From Vitellaria paradoxa (taxonomy: Eukaryota > Streptophyta > Magnoliopsida > Ericales > Sapotaceae): 64,000 bases of DNA. Shown piece by piece: positions 9,900-22,063 of the stretch. Numbering within the stretch: the stretch's first letter is position 1; the number at the start of each line of letters is the position of its first letter. Made by a program: the position numbers and the translations under genes. The notes beneath the pieces are model-generated. The model saw only the letters and a program-made list of their open reading frames with translations. It made no database searches and was not told where the DNA came from. The stretch lies in the NCBI GenBank assembly GCA_019916065.1, contig CM034233.1, forward strand, positions 36,372,862 through 36,436,861. The letters run 5' to 3'.

Positions 9900-11500
9900 T
9901 GTAGGATATGTCAATGCACCAAAATTTAACAAATAATAAACAATCAGCAAAATCACGATTGAACCCCTAGAAAATGAAGAATCAAACTGAAGGCTCAGAT
10001 CAAGGCAAAACACCACCAGACTACATAGACGTATCCAAGCCATCAAATTAAGGACTCCTACATTAACAGAGCATCCCAAGCTCAGAGTTAAGGGTTAATT
10101 CGGTCCAAAAGTTAAGAATAGCCTTTATTGATCATCTAAAGGGCAATATCGATTGAAATACTCAAATAAAGCCAAAAAAGTACAAAAAATACATGGGAGT
10201 TCCCAAAACATGCTAGATGATATAAAACATAGCTCAAAGTAGCCAAAATACCACTCTAGAGGTCATTCGGGTCCAGTCGGCTCAAAATGGCTCTTACTAA
10301 TGTGAAGGAAGCTACTGATGCAATAGACATAATCTGAACCCTCAAATTAAATTAGAAGACCTCCAAATTACACAAAATATCAAGGATATATTTCCTGAAG
10401 TAATGACATAACCAAGTTTGGTCAAATCAAATCTTAAGAGGTCCCTCCGGGGTTAGGACTTGAAAAATCACTAATAATTTATGAAATCATAAAAATGTAT
10501 GGGAGACATATTGATGGCATTTTTGGATTCCTCATACCCAAAAAATGGTAGGAGGAGCCATCCTAGTGGTGCCTCCAAGGGTCAGCCAAAAAACTTGGCT
10601 GGCCCCCCTTCGTTTCAGCCCGTTTCAAAGCGGCATTTTCCAAACGAAGCTAACGTGATCCTAGAAAATCCAAATTAAACCAAATTGGTTTTATTCTCTC
10701 CAAAAATTATCTATAAGATCTCTAAAGCTCCTAAAATCTGCCTAGAACCTTCTAAAACGGCCCAAACCTATCAGGGTGAAACTCGAACCTGGCAAAATAT
10801 GGCCTGAGTCATGGGCTGTAGGCCAAATAGCTTATTTCCCCTTTTTTAGCCACCAAATTGGCTTGTCACAAGTCCTTGGTGAGTTATTTTGCCAGTGAGG
10901 TCAAGTGAAAGCATTCGCTTACGTTATCGAGCGAACATTTTCACCTGTAAAGCCAGGCAGGCTTTTTCACTTGCAAAGCTAGGAAAAATTTTCTGCACCT
11001 TGAATTTGTGTAAGATTTTTTGCCCGTAAAGTTAGGTGGAAGTTTTCACCCGTAAGCTTAGGTAGGCAAATCTACCTGTACAGTTTTGGCGGATTTTTTA
11101 TTTAGTGGAAAAAAAAGCTTATAAATAAGACCTTTCCCATTCTCATTTTTCATTCAACACTTGGTAGTAAGAGCTCTCAAGGCGAGGTCAACGCTCCAAA
11201 CTTTCTCTCTATAAAAAGTCCGCATTGGTAAAAATTCTCTTTAAAAAATTTTTAAATTTTTATTTTTCAATTCAATTTACTTACATGATTAGGAGAAAAA
11301 TAATTTTAATTATGTAAATAAAAACCCTTTGTCAACAAAAGATATCCAAATCAAGTCTTGATTGAGCCCAATGTATGATATTGGATAGATTACCCGAAAT
11401 AATTAGTAAAATTCTAGACATCATACATATGACATGCCTACATCATACTATCATGTCATAACATCATAATACCATGCCATACTTGTCATAACACTATGTC
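9900..11500. repeat. G: old LTR-like repeat, related to 37024-39980
   Basis: From about 10335 to 11495 this is collinear with 37024-37876 plus 39603-39960, with many substitutions; the right copy is split by solo LTR I. A possible left edge is TG at 9900. Shared content includes a degenerate 30-35 bp repeat (TTTTCACCCGTAAG) at about 10880-11090 and a TATAAATA at 11120-11127. It may be a diverged LTR of the H type or a separate LTR family. The TATA suggests + orientation, while the H internal region is on the - strand, so orientation is unsettled. The right edge is unknown. Confidence 0.55.
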
Positions 11501-11830
11501 TACCATGCCATAACATCGTACTATCATGCTGGACATCATATCTACCGTGCCATATCATCTCTACCTTGTTATGTTATGTTCACTTAACATGTCATACCAT
11601 GGTATCATGATGCTATGTCATGTTATACCATGCCAATGCCATGTTATACCATGTCATTATCATGCTACACCATCTTCCGTTCCATATCATCATGCTAAGC
11701 CAGCCAATATGTCTCATCATCATATATCATGGTATAACATGCCTAGACATCATATACCATGCTAGCACATGCTATGACATGCCATACACCATGTTTTGAC
11801 ATGCCTACACATGGTATGACATGCTAGAAC
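11380..11830. repeat. CATG/CATA-rich simple repeat
   Basis: The words ACATCAT, CCATGCCATA, CATGTCATA and ACATGC recur dozens of times without one fixed period. A short ORF here (11526-11765) encodes mainly His, Met, Tyr and Pro because of this composition and is not a gene. Confidence 0.8.
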
Positions 11831-12225
11831 ACATTCAAATATACAAACACACACCCACTTGGGTTGACACAAATATAGAAATCAAAAACTTACCAATCCA
11901 GAGCATTCGCTTGAGCGAGTAAGGTTCCAAAGATTGGAAATGACTTAGGATTGTTTAAATTAGTGATTTTTGACTCGTAACTCCCTTAGATATATCTGAC
12001 ATGCACCATTTAAATTGTCATCAATGATAGAATATAAATTGTCATTACATTCAACATGCCCATGACATACCTAGGCCACATGCATCACATATGGCTCCTA
12101 GGCCATTTTCACACAAACCTGATCATCATCACCAAGAACTGAGCTCCTTGTCAGAGGTAAGTTCCTTTCCCAAATAATAAACACTCATTTGTGTAAGGTG
12201 CACTCTTAGATTTGAGTTCCTTAAC
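11831..12225. other. A/T-rich spacer with first degenerate copies of the 57-bp repeat; no gene seen
   Basis: GAGCTCCTTG and TTGAGTTCCTTAAC words near the end resemble units of the tandem array that follows. Confidence 0.5.
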
Positions 12226-12600
12226 AAAGCAAAACTCCTTCCTCCAGTTATGCGCAAGGTGCTAACTGCCCTTATTTCATTTGGAGCAAGGCTCCTTTTC
12301 CCTAGTTACATGCTAGGCACTAACTGTTCTTTATCATTTAGAGTAAGGCTCATTTCTCCAGTTACATGCAAGGTGCTAACTGTTCTATTTACCCTTAGAG
12401 CAAGGTTCTTTTTCCACAATTATACATAAAGTGCTAACTTCTCTTTTACTATGGAGTAAGGCTCATTTTCTAGTAAGTACAAGGTGCTAGTTGTCTTTTA
12501 TCATTTGGACCGAAGCTCTATTCCTAAGTTACACACAAGGCATTAACTTTCATTTTAGTATCAGAACTAGGCTCCTATACTTTGGTGAATACAAAAATAA
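12226..12600. repeat. Degenerate tandem repeat, period 54-57 bp, about 6-7 units
   Basis: Units begin near 12226, 12283, 12340, 12397, 12453, 12507 and 12562. The core reads GAGCAAGGCTCC, a short T/C stretch, AGTTACATGCAAGGTG, CTAACTGTTCT and a T-rich end. Units differ at many sites. Further loose copies of AGGCTCC words continue to about 12980. Confidence 0.85.
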
Positions 12601-13942
12601 TTACTCTTAATATTGACCTAGAGAGTTAGACTCTAACTCATCTCATTTTAGGAGCGAGGCTCCTTACACTAAACTACACAATACCAACCTCATCAATTGT
12701 TCACTAACACTCATAGACTTAATTAACTTACCTTGGCTAATAATGAGGCTCACTATGCCTAAGGTCAATCAGTTTGTCATCCACAACATTTTGCTCACAC
12801 TTGCATCCACTCATATGCACATTTGTACATCATATTTGTGTGAGACGCTGTTTTAGAGCAACATTGACCTGATCTTTTAATTGGTTATGTAGGTAGCTAG
12901 AGCACATAGCTTGCATCCGATCACCATAGTCTTCATAGACCATCTACACAAGGCGCTCCCTAAACTTTGAGTGAGGCTCCCACACAATTGTATCATTACA
13001 AATACATGTAGTTTCGATCATAGGTCTCAACTATGTTAACCTAATCCCTATCACAGTGTATGTACGCAGCTCGAGCAAATAGCTTGAGTATGGTCATTTT
13101 GGTCTTTATAGATCATATTTTAATACACATTTCATTCCCAACACACACACTTATGCATACGGATTACATAAGTCCACATACTTTATTCAATATAGATTCC
13201 TAGTTCAAATCTTCAAATACAGTAATAGTATCAAACTGATACTTTGCCAGATTTGGGATAGAAATCCCAATCTAGAGTTTCTCTAAAATTTTTGTCCAGA
13301 TTTAAGGTACTATTAAAGTCTTATCCAAAAATCTGCAATATTTTCAACTTGAAACTCTACTGGATTTAAGGTAGGATTTTCAAGAAAATCTCACAGTAGA
13401 AATTCATCAAAGTTTAACTTGAAATTGTGATAAAATAAACTAGAATATACCATGACAAAAACTCAGTTAGGTTAATAAGGGGCACTCATTCAAATAAAGA
13501 GGAAGCTCTATCCAGCTAGACAATCGAAGATCAAGAATGAAGTTCCAAAAGCTCGAACAATGGATAGGATTTTTAATCATTCATTTTATTCTTCAATGTA
13601 AATTTATTCTTCAGTGTAAATCAATTCGTAATGTCCAAGTATTCATTGCATTTTATAAAGTGAATACTTAATTCTATTCATTCAAATTCAATATTCGTAG
13701 TATTTCTTCCAATGACAAATTTGAATAGGACAAGATAATAAAATCAGGATTCCAATGACAATCTTGTTGCATATAATTCAAATCACCTCATCATTCTTTT
13801 TCCCCCAATTAGGATGACCCTGAAATAAAATCAAACAATTTTTCATTCAAAATCATTTTTGATAAACAAACTTTTATTTCCATAATAGGTACCATCACTA
13901 CCAGTTGCTCCGCTCATCATCTTCAGATGCAAAGCCAAAAAT
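12601..13942. other. Non-coding; one diverged direct repeat at 12884-12944 and 13054-13113
   Basis: Two copies of a block of about 60 bp (GTAGCTAGAGCACATAGCTTG-like and GCAGCTCGAGCAAATAGCTTG-like cores, each followed by a TCATAGACCAT-like end) are about 170 bp apart. The rest is A/T-rich with no coding signal. Confidence 0.6.
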
Positions 13943-14281
13943 ATGACATCATCATTTGAAGCATTCACAACTATTACCTTTAGAACTCAAGCTCCTATCA
14001 TAGCTACATCAGAGGAAACTAATCAGCTACAATCTTTTCCAAATCTCAATGCTAGCCTTAGCTTTAATACTACTATTGACATCCCTTCAACTATGACCGC
14101 TTTTACTACTAATAGTCTGCCAAACACACCTGTCCCATCCTTCTTTGGGACCCTACCTATTATCATTCCTAGAATGACAAAATCTCTACTAAATCCTCAA
14201 ACCTTTCTTCCAAAAGACCAATACATCGCCAACCTGACTTTAGCTCTCAAATGGGTACTAACCCTTATTCCTATATCTTAA
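13943..14281 (+). CDS. Unrecognised 112-codon ORF, possibly a retrotransposon gag fragment
   Basis: The ATG at 13943 opens an ORF rich in Ser, Thr, Pro and Asn, ending at a TAA (14279). PSFFGTLPIIIPR followed by PQTFLPKDQYIANLTLA has the look of a gag N-terminal region from a Tat/Ogre-type element, but this is an impression and not a match to a motif. Downstream to about 15840 short coding-like stretches continue with many stops. It may equally be a chance ORF in old repeat DNA. Confidence 0.3.
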   Translation: MTSSFEAFTTITFRTQAPIIATSEETNQLQSFPNLNASLSFNTTIDIPSTMTAFTTNSLPNTPVPSFFGTLPIIIPRMTKSLLNPQTFLPKDQYIANLTLALKWVLTLIPIS

Positions 14282-15842
14282 CACATCAAGAAACTGCCCG
14301 CTCATTTTCAAGTATCTCAAACTTCTAACCCCAAAAAGACCCTTACACTAAGTTCAAGGCACACCAACAGCCCAAACTTCTAGTATTGTTCCAATCTTTT
14401 ACTTTCTTAACTCAACGATTGCCACAACATCCAAACTATCAAATATCTAGCTTCAGCATGCCACTTGTGCCCTCTATTGTAAATTCCCAACCTCTGCAAA
14501 TCTAGCCTAGCCATGTCCCGCCTCAGTAACAAACACCTCTATCTATGTCAAATACATCAACAGAGCTAATGCTAGCTCAAAGGGTCAGGAACATTTAGTA
14601 TATATATCGATGGGGTGATAGCATTACAAGTTCCAACAGCTCTGAATATTATTGCTGACCCACTGTTTAGATTACACTGTAGTTGACATGAGCTTGCCAG
14701 AGGAAGTGTTCGACTTATCCTGCCTAATTTGGTAAGAAATGACCATTGTCAAAACTTAATAAGGAATTCCATTGCCACTATCAACTAAGAAACCTTAACC
14801 AACAGCACGCTAGCCTTGCACCTCAATTACCAATTTAAGAGCATACATTTCCTATACCTACTCGCCTAATCTCAAGCCAACTTAAAGTAGCCTCTTGTAG
14901 TACCCGCTTTACTAACCCTACTACTCATCTATACCACTATACTCTTTCACCCATTAAGTAAAGGACTGATATACCTTAGGCCTCGCAAAAATTAGCACAA
15001 CTAGCAAGCCTCATGCCACACCAACCAATCTCTCTATTCGACTACTCAAAAATAATGAGGATTTTGGGTAAAGCTTGAATACTTGGATCCACCTTCTATG
15101 GATCCTCCTCTAAGCCCAAAATACCCTATTTCTTAGGAAGATATTCCCTGACCATTCTAGAAAAGCTTTTCAAGCCATGATCAGATCCTCATCACCCTTC
15201 ATCAAATAAATTGTGGAACTAATATCATCTTGCCATCTTCTACAAAAGTTTGGGAAGAATACAACTTTTTAGCCATTGAGTCTTTATAGGGAAGCACCTG
15301 TACCTTATTTTTAGGAATTTGCCTCTGATCAATCCAGTTCATGCTTCACAATCCACATTAGAGATCAATAGCTTCGTCCACAAGTTAATATCTGATGGAA
15401 ACATTAAAGAATTGAACACAGGAGGCTATCTTGCTTAGTACAAAAAAAGATAAGCAGAATTTCCTCAACTTGAAAGGGTCTACAAAAGAATGAGGTTCAA
15501 CCTAGATACAAGGTTAGGCAAGAACCAACAGGGTATGACGTAGCCTCCTAAATTTAAAAAAGGAATCCAGGTTTAGGCCTTAGAGTAAAGCTCAACCACT
15601 AGGAGGAACACAACACAAATGGATTGAAAGAGTAGAAAGAGAGGCTCAAAACATAAACGTATGTATTGGGGAATTTTCACCACTTTCCCCTTGTATTTTT
15701 GTAAAGAAGAAAGAGAGAAGGTAGTATATCCTCCAATGTCTATACTAGCAATAGGATGGAATATTACTCCCAAACCTAAATGGCAAAGTTTTACCAGGGA
15801 TCTTGTCCTAACAATGAGAACATCATAAAGGTTGCTAGGGCA
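14282..15842. other. Old, degenerate, possibly once-coding sequence; target of element A
   Basis: Composition is less A/T-rich than the LTRs, and short open stretches occur in the + frames, but no motif is convincing. Element A interrupts it at 15848; removing A joins this stretch to 32223 onward. Confidence 0.4.
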
Positions 15843-15847
15843 AATAC
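15843..15847. repeat. Left target-site duplication of A (AATAC)
   Basis: AATAC abuts the TG of the left LTR and is repeated at 32218-32222 after the CA of the right LTR. Confidence 0.95.
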
Positions 15848-17364
15848 TGACCACTTCTAAATAGTGCGTCTAATTAACCCCTAAGTGTAAGGGTGTGCGA
15901 TGTAGTTTTAACTCAGTGAGTCCGAGGTCGAATTCACAGGGAGCCTATGTTTTTCAGTTTCTAGGTTATAATGGGAATTCTAAATTTAAATACAAGCAAA
16001 GTTTGATGTTTATTCAGAACTAAGTCCTAGCATTTTTGCAAGTTTAAAATTAAGACTAAAGAATAAATTAACAACTACTTAAATAAATTCAGCAAATGAA
16101 ATTTTGTTTTTGGGTTTTAGTGAAATTAAAGCAATAACCAAATAAATTCAATTTTAATCTTAAATTGCAAGCGAACAATCTACTCAAAAATTTCAAATTA
16201 AACAATTAAATCAACTCAGAAATTAAATCAAAGAGCAGTCACAATATTAAAGTGATTTTTCATCCAACTCTCAATTCCGGGTAGTTTACTACTTTACAAT
16301 GGGATGTGTTTAAACAACAATCTAAAGTTCACGTGAAAGGAACGATAGATTGGAAAGACGTCATCATTAGGGTTTACAAATCTCCCAATACCCAGTTTTA
16401 AAATCTCATTTAGGATTATAAAATCGGAAAGATCTTCAATGAAAACACTTGGGTTCAAATGTGATTTAGGGTTTGTTCAAAAATATTAAGAAAGTTATAA
16501 TCAAAAACTTTTACCAGTGATTACAGAGAATGTAGTCAAAGGTTTTCATTTTCGAAAACTTTTGAAACAAATTAAAATAGATTTGGAAATCGTAGATCCC
16601 TATGCATAGGTTTTCGCAAACCATGCGAAGAGTCTACGCACTTCCCATAGATCATCGTAAACAACCCTTCCTTGATTCATTGAATCAAGAACTAGGGTTT
16701 TACGCTAACATGGCTTTAAACGAACAAAAACAATCAATGAACACATATTTAATGGATCTAATGAATAAAACAACGACACAATATTATTAAAAGGAAAAAT
16801 GAAAGTAAACGTACTCTGAAATTAACTATGAAATCGAATAATGAACTACAACTACTACAACGAATAAACCAGCTTCGAAAATCTGTAAAAGCATCTCATG
16901 AACAATGAAAAACTCTCAAAACTACTCTAAAACACTCAAGAATATGTAGAAAAGTAAAAGTAGGCTCTCCCTAGTTCGGCCATACATCAGGGTTTATAAA
17001 AAGGTTACAAGGAAACCCTAGAAGATAAGATTTAAAATCACGCGTCCGGCACATTGTGGTCCGAACCATCTGGGTAGGGGTCTAGACCACAGAATCATGG
17101 TTCTTCAACTTTTGCTTCCTCATCCATGCTGGGTCTTTGGGTTAGTCTAGACCATCCTAGGTGGGGTCCAAACCATAGCTTTTCTTTCATCTTCTAGGCC
17201 ATTTTCATCGCTATAAATCTCAATTACCTCGCCCTTTTCCCCGTAATTAAGAACATAAAAACTATAAGTAATAAAATAATGATAAAACTTCAAAATTAAC
17301 TACTTAAATGCCACAATGAATATCAAAATATGGAGTTTGTAATTACACTTTTCAAGTGTAATCA
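15848..17364 (-). repeat. 3' LTR of A (1517 bp)
   Basis: On the + strand it starts TGACCACTTC and ends GTGTAATCA. Paired GGTCCGGACC-type decamers lie at 17058/17079 and 17144/17165 (21 bp apart in both pairs), upstream (in - sense) of a TATA-like TTTATAAA at about 16990-16998. Confidence 0.93.
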
Positions 17365-17403
17365 AACCCCCCAACTTAAGCATTGCTAGTCCCTAGCAAT
17401 GCC
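17365..17403 (-). other. Polypurine tract of A with adjacent hairpin
   Basis: On the - strand a perfect hairpin (arms GCATTGCTAG and CTAGCAATGC, 3-base loop GGA) is followed by TTAAGTTGGGGGG and then the LTR. B has the same unit at 46968-47005 with imperfect arms. Confidence 0.85.
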
Positions 17404-19175
17404 CTTTATTAAAATGAAATGCAACTACCATCCTATTTCTCTTTTAATTGGAAACACGGCTACACTTAGCTACGTGCAGCAAGCCCTTTAAGCCCCTAGG
17501 TTCCCCTTAGTGGACGAGTAAGGTCTCGTGAGGGCTTGCAGTGAATCTACCCACAAAATTCCTAAAACTACTCCAATGGATGGTAAACATCATTTTAACA
17601 ACTCTTGATTTAAGTTCAATATGAATTAAGTAACAAAATTTTCAAATGTCATATAAAATCTCCCAATGTGTATTTAACTTGGCTACCTTTCAATCATCTC
17701 ATCTCAAATATTTCAATTCATATCATTCAATCAAAATAGTCATGAAACACACTCAAAAGACTGCGGTTTCGACTTCAAATCTCAAGAGGTTATTCACTCA
17801 ATTAGAATAAAATCACTCAAGAAGGGTTACTCTCATGGTTCATGTAGGATTGCAATATCAAGTAAATGCAATGAACCCAATCAAAAGTGACTGAATGAAT
17901 TTATACAGAGTGTGGTATAGCTTCATGAAAGGAATGTATTAATGCTTTAGAAGATAACTACCATTAATCACATGAAACAAATTAACGCCCTTCTAAGTGT
18001 CTTTCACCTAAAGTCCATTAGGTCTTTACTAGGTTGTAACTTGGCCAAAGGGGTATTGGTTAGACAAATAAAGGATAGGGGAAAAAAAAAAAAAAAACAA
18101 AGCACATGTCTAAGGATAGTGTAGTGCAATATTGCCCTCCCCCTAACTTTCCTTTCTATATCTCTTGAGAACCCAACACTGAAGCCCAATCCAATATATA
18201 TATATATATTTAAATGGGATCAATAATAAACTTTGAGCTAATAGATCCTTTCTTTTTTTTTTTTTTTTTTTTTTTAACTTCCATCACAACTTTCCCTCTT
18301 ACTAACCGTTATAAAATTGCACCAAACTCCCAAGATATGCTAGGGTTGGTTTACCTACAACTCTAAGGTTAAAAGGGTCATATATGGGCTAAACAAGAAA
18401 GAAAAAATTTATTTCTTATTCCATTTATTTATAGGCTTCAAAATGGCTCCAAGGGTTATGTCAATCAAAGGAAAGTTTCAGACCTTCAAATATAAGAATG
18501 AGGTCCTAATATCACTCTCTAGGTTAATTACACCCTATTAGAAGCACTAATATACGCATGTAAATCAACAAATAGTGTCTTGTGCATTTAATACCAAAGC
18601 AAATTAATGAAATGAAGCTATTCAAAGGAAGTGAGACAAAGGAATGTAAAAAGATTAATATAAAACCCTCAAGAACAAAAGATTAGGCTCAAAGCTCACA
18701 TAATGTAGGGTTTTAAGTCTCCACCTATGTCTTCGCATATTTGAGTGACTAAATCTCATACATTCTAATCCTTGACATGTTTTCAACTCAATGATTTTAA
18801 GTGACAAGTTTGCAACACATTAGAAAATTTTATAATCAATTTTTAAATTAAGTTCCTCATTCAAAATTGAAATCAAATCATTTGTTGTTTACATGAATTA
18901 TACCATCCTTGGTTTGAATCCTAAAGCATCACTAGTCACTAATGTTCCATGGATAACAAAAACACATGACCACCCCCCCAACTTAAGATGCACATTGTCC
19001 CCAATGTGTGAAAAGGAACAATGGTGAAAGGAAAATAAAGTAAAGGTGTGGTGCGCATATGTCATGATTCCCCCCCAACTTAGGTGCAGGTGACTAATGA
19101 TATAAATGAATAACATAAATAAAAACAAAATAATAAAAGTAGCATAAAAATAATAAAAGAAGGATTAAGAATTAC
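17404..19175 (-). other. 3' non-coding region of A with extra polypurine tracts
   Basis: No ORF is credible. Two additional AAGTTGGGGGG-type tracts occur (about 18972-18985 and 19070-19083, + strand CCCCCCAACTTA). The first is preceded, in - sense, by the hairpin CACATTGGGGACAATGTG at about 18991-19008. A poly-T run lies at 18250-18276. The region is collinear with 47000-48905 of B. Confidence 0.75.
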
Positions 19176-19715
19176 CTTATGTTGTCTTCAAATGGAGCTA
19201 ATGCGTGATGAAACTTAAAAAAAGATTGCCATGAAATACCAAAATCATCGTCCTGGTTTGACTCATTGGAATTGTCAGCACTCTCCTTAAACACAATGTC
19301 AGTACTCTCAGTGTCAGAGATGTCTTCCAAAGGTGGCATATCATGATAATTAGAAGGGTAACTCATTTCAGATCCGATTATAGTGTCAGTGTTCGTGTCC
19401 TAAGAGGGTGCGTCAGACCACTCAGTAGATACAGTTATCTCAGTCTACTCCATCTCTAAAAGGATTTCAAGGTCAACTTTATTCTACCACTGCCCTTTGA
19501 GTAATTGGTCAAGTGTTATGTGAATGAGTGGGGGATAAACTAGTGGCAAGGGTAATGAATTACTCTTTAGAAAAGACTCATCAGGCCACACTTCCCAATA
19601 AACCTCCTCATTGGACATATAAGATGTGCCTTCCCACTTACATTTTCTAGCAATTAAAGCGTTAATATTTTCCTCCTAATTATGGTTATCTTTGTTAGGA
19701 CCAGACATGATGTAC
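19176..19715 (-). pseudogene. ORF4 of element A, broken (acidic protein, unknown function)
   Basis: The ATG at 19706-19708 lies 7 bases after an acceptor-like AACAG/GTACATC. The reading frame has in-frame stops and ends in DNIR at an AAG/GTAATT donor-like site, whose TAA closes the frame. Blocks shared with B ORF4 are NSLPLPLVYPP, LLEMEWTEI and SNESN. It is acidic, with Trp in acidic surroundings. I do not recognise the family. Confidence 0.7.
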
Positions 19716-20011
19716 CTGTTCTTTACAAAGAATATAAAAATAAAGCTTAAGAACATAACTGACAATGCATCCCAACATAAAGTAATAGCAGCATACACAC
19801 AAATAGAAATAGAAAGAAGTTAAGAAGAATAATACACAAAATAAAAAGCAAAAGCAATTAAGAAACACTAAAATATCAAATTAAAATAGTCAAAATCTTT
19901 ATACATCAATCCAAACTACTAAAATTAGGTATAGAGTTTTAGGACTAACAAATGGAACAATGAAACTCTAGCCTAAACTCTCAAAAAGAAAAGAAATAAG
20001 TATGTATCTAA

Positions 20012-21117
20012 TCACTGAGGAGGTGGAGGTGGATGGGACTCTCTGGTGTAATCCAGAATGCTCTGTAGGAGGTGACCTTGAGTCTGTTAGGTTTGATGAA
20101 TGCGCAATAGGAGTTGGTGATCATCTTCCTAGTTTTGCTCCATGTGACTAAGACGCTCAGCTAAAGCTCTAATCTGAGTAGTTAACTCTATAGTAGTGAC
20201 CTCCTGCTCATCCTCCTCTGGCTCCTCTGAGGCTTGGGATGGTTCATCCTCCTCTTCTAACTCCTTCGTCTTCCTCTTCTTCTTTGATATTAAACCTCGG
20301 GATTTGACGTAAGATGTGATGTTAAAGGGTTGTAATCCTGAGGCTATGGGTATATCATCTGTGATGTGGGCCCTCTTTCTCCTAAATATTATTGTGAGAG
20401 CTCCTCCAAAGGGTAGGGCAGTTAGGGCTCTAGGATGCTCACAGGTATAGGCCACTTGGTGCCAGATATACGAGGGCAAATCAATCGACATCCCTATCCC
20501 AATAGCATAAATCAAACGAGCTCTAAGGGGAGTACAATCTGAGTTCCTATTCTGTGGCAATAGGTTTGTGCACGAAAACACATGAAGTGCCCAATATTTA
20601 TCTTTAAGTACTGACACCGGCTTTCTATATTCCTCAGTCCACTCTTGGTCTGCTAATAGAACTTTTGAAACTACAATGGGAAACGGTGGAGTGCCCGCAG
20701 CAGGATAGGTGAATTCTGGGTTTTGAACTCGAGGTAACTGAAATACTTAAGCAAAATCCTTAGGTGTAATTGTAATCTCAACCCCCCTGACCCAGCTAAT
20801 GAGTCTTTCTCTACCCTTTCTCCTGATGATGGACCCTTCTCTAAAGTTAGCAAAGAACTCCTTAACTACATCAACTATGCAATAAGCGTGGAACCTCACA
20901 ATATGGAGCCCCTGTCGCCCCTCAAAGTTCTACTCTAACATCAACTCTTCACGCCTAAATTGGTCAATTGGCCAAAAATGTTCTATTACCACCAGTTTAT
21001 TTCCCCAAGTCTCACCATACTGTCTCTCAGCATTTTCTCCCGGGAATCTACTTCAATCAAATGAGCTGGACCCTAGTTGTCTATTTGTAGTTCTTTTGAC
21101 TCATGGGGCTATGGTAG
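20012..21117 (-). pseudogene. ORF3 of element A, broken ('putative plant transposon protein' family)
   Basis: The frame begins 5 bases after an acceptor-like GGTAG (21118-21119), but the start codon is ATA at 21110-21112 where B has ATG, and a stop follows two codons later. The longest open part (20129-20617) contains YWALHVFSCTNLLPQNRN, TPLRARLIYAIGIGMSIDLP and LPFGGALTIIFRRK, collinear with B ORF3. The tail has a Lys-rich patch, an acidic Glu-rich run, a short coiled-coil-like stretch and PPPPPQ before TGA (20012-20014). Confidence 0.8.
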
Positions 21118-21633
21118 CTACCAAAATACAAAGAGAATATTTAATTAATCAACTAAGCCACACAAGTTCAGTGGCCCAATTCTATTGATAAAAATGTAAA
21201 TTGAAACCAAAGTGAATGTGTTTAATGGAAATAATCCAGGTGGCTATACAACATCCACCATAGATGGGTCTATTTGTTAGTCGTGGTGGCCATACAACAT
21301 CCACCATAGATGGGTCCCTTTGCACAAAACAACAAATTGAACAAAAATTCTAAACACAAGTTGTAAAAGAAGACTTTTTAAAATTAATAATTCAAAAACA
21401 ACCCAAAGCCTTGGGGTTTAGTGAACCCTCAGACCCAATTGTTGACCCATGGTGAAGAAGATGTTGGGGTGTGAAGAAATTCACTCAAAATGAGTAATTT
21501 CCTTCTACCCATTGTTTGAAATTCAAAATGGGATTCAAACTTGCAAGAAATTGGGAACCCTTGAGGCTATTAAGCTTGAGTTCAAAGAAAAGTTGAGAAA
21601 TGGCAACCTAGGGCTTGAAATAAAGAAGCTTAC
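21118..21633 (-). other. Putative intron before ORF3 in A (GT...AG)
   Basis: On the - strand TTTAAG/GTAAGC opens at 21633 and GGTAG closes at 21118, ending 5 bases before the ORF3 start position. B has a matching pair (51124 and 50789). It is a predicted intron of 516 bp; splicing is not shown. Confidence 0.5.
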
Positions 21634-21785
21634 CTTAAATCGCTTAGATGAGAAGATTGGAGTGGAATGTTGCTAAACAAGCTTTGGGGAGCTCTAATCT
21701 TGAAAAAATTCACAAATATGTAAAAAGAGATTGAGAGAGAGTGGAGTTGAATGAGAAAGGTTTAGTTTTCGAATGGCCAAAAAGC

Positions 21786-21909
21786 CCTTTTAACAAGTTA
21801 TAGGGTCCAGACCACCCGTGGACGGTCCTGACCACAGCATGGTCACTTCTAGAATTTATCCTCATCAAGCACATTGTGGTTCGAACCATTTGGTCTGGGG
21901 GTTTGGACC
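21786..21909 (-). promoter_or_regulatory. Internal promoter-like block of A: decayed GTCCGGAC palindromes and TATA-like box
   Basis: The decamers are GGTCCAGACC at 21804, GGTCCTGACC at 21824, GGTTCGAACC at 21878 and GGTTTGGACC at 21900, in pairs 20 and 22 bp apart. TTAAAAGG follows on the - strand at 21786-21793. The block lies 155 bp past the end of pol and about 150 bp before the putative donor, as in B. Confidence 0.55.
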
Positions 21910-22063
21910 ACAGAATTGGATACCCAAACACTATTTTTGCTTTGTTTTGAAAAATTAAAAAAGACCTAAACTCAAAATTAAAATCTTGAAACAAGGTAAA
22001 AATTAAAATCTATCCTAACCCTAAATATGGTACAATTAATTACAACAACGTGCTAATCCCAGA

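Noticed and set aside
15573..15854. 93-codon minus-strand ORF beside element A
   Set aside because: Runs into the LTR of A, has no motif, and the + strand looks equally open.
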